From contig CATZYY010000050.1 of assembly GCA_958426425.1 (NCBI GenBank), positions 1 through 14,156 of the forward strand: 14,156 nt of DNA. Reading direction: 5' to 3'. The position numbers were made by a program, and so were the translations under genes. The notes beneath the pieces are model-generated. The model searched no databases. It was not told where the DNA came from and saw only the letters and a list, made by a program, of their open reading frames with translations. The stretch comes from an uncultured Oscillospiraceae bacterium. Its GTDB lineage: Bacteria > Bacillota > Clostridia > Oscillospirales > Oscillospiraceae. Below, in pieces: positions 14,043 through 14,156 of this stretch; the stretch's first letter is position 1; every line of letters begins with the position of its first letter.

Positions 14043-14081
14043 AAAACGTCGCTATTTCTTTGTGAAAAGCGACGTTTTTTT
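14043..14081. terminator. Long terminator hairpin at the right edge
   Basis: AAAACGTCGCT (14043-14053) pairs with AGCGACGTTTT (14068-14078), with TTTC/GAAA closing the inner part after one bulged A. Seven T lie on the forward side (14075-14081) and four on the reverse side. It works best forward, yet no forward gene lies between 12032 and here except under the antisense ATPase gene. The 75 bases after it hold no gene I can support. Confidence 0.8.
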
Positions 14082-14156
14082 ATGGCCTGGTTTTGGAAAG
14101 GAGGGTAGTGTCAAGAGTTTTTCGCAAAATGGTTTGCAAGGCCTGGCATGAATGAA

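Overview
The window reads as chromosomal DNA of a GC-rich Clostridia member. The Na+-pumping decarboxylase with a separate biotin carrier, the Rex regulator, Gram-positive style ribosome binding sites and SigA-type promoters point to the Oscillospiraceae (gut Flavonifractor/Oscillibacter-like bacteria). That placement is inferred from gene content and composition only. The last 2 kb is visibly AT-rich and looks acquired.

Layout, left to right. (1) Positions 1-67 hold the tail of an unknown gene, followed by a terminator. A promoter with a PadR-like palindrome then drives two overlapping genes, a HAAS-domain membrane protein and an unknown membrane-anchored protein (397-1859). (2) A shared bidirectional terminator separates these from a minus-strand operon (5372 to 1902): OadG-like small subunit, biotin carrier, OadB Na+ pump, and an OadA carboxyltransferase without its own biotin domain. 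Together these make a sodium-exporting oxaloacetate-type decarboxylase with the biotin domain on a separate protein. (3) Divergent from it, sfsA and mntP form a tight pair ending in two terminators. (4) A Na+:solute symporter follows with a strong promoter; it could use the Na+ gradient made by the pump. (5) On the minus strand, rex, an S-layer-homology surface protein and a 49-residue peptide with 13 cysteines may be one transcription unit. A Rex-operator-like sequence overlaps the rex -35 box. (6) Divergent from rex is a tRNA locus: a strong promoter, a broken 5' half of tRNA-Arg, about 146 bp of unknown DNA with a tandem 11-bp repeat, then an intact tRNA-Arg(CCG) and its terminator. (7) A class I glutamine amidotransferase (peptidase C26) follows. 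(8) Convergent to it lies an AT-rich gene for a zinc-hook ABC-type ATPase of the AAA_13/RloC/PrrC kind (possible anticodon nuclease) that lacks the N-terminal Walker A segment. A terminator and a short unassigned edge close the window.

The most unusual parts are the tRNA-Arg 5'-half duplication (possible integration scar), the Walker-A-less ATPase placed as an insertion between the amidotransferase and a stranded terminator, and the rex / SLH / Cys-rich peptide cluster.
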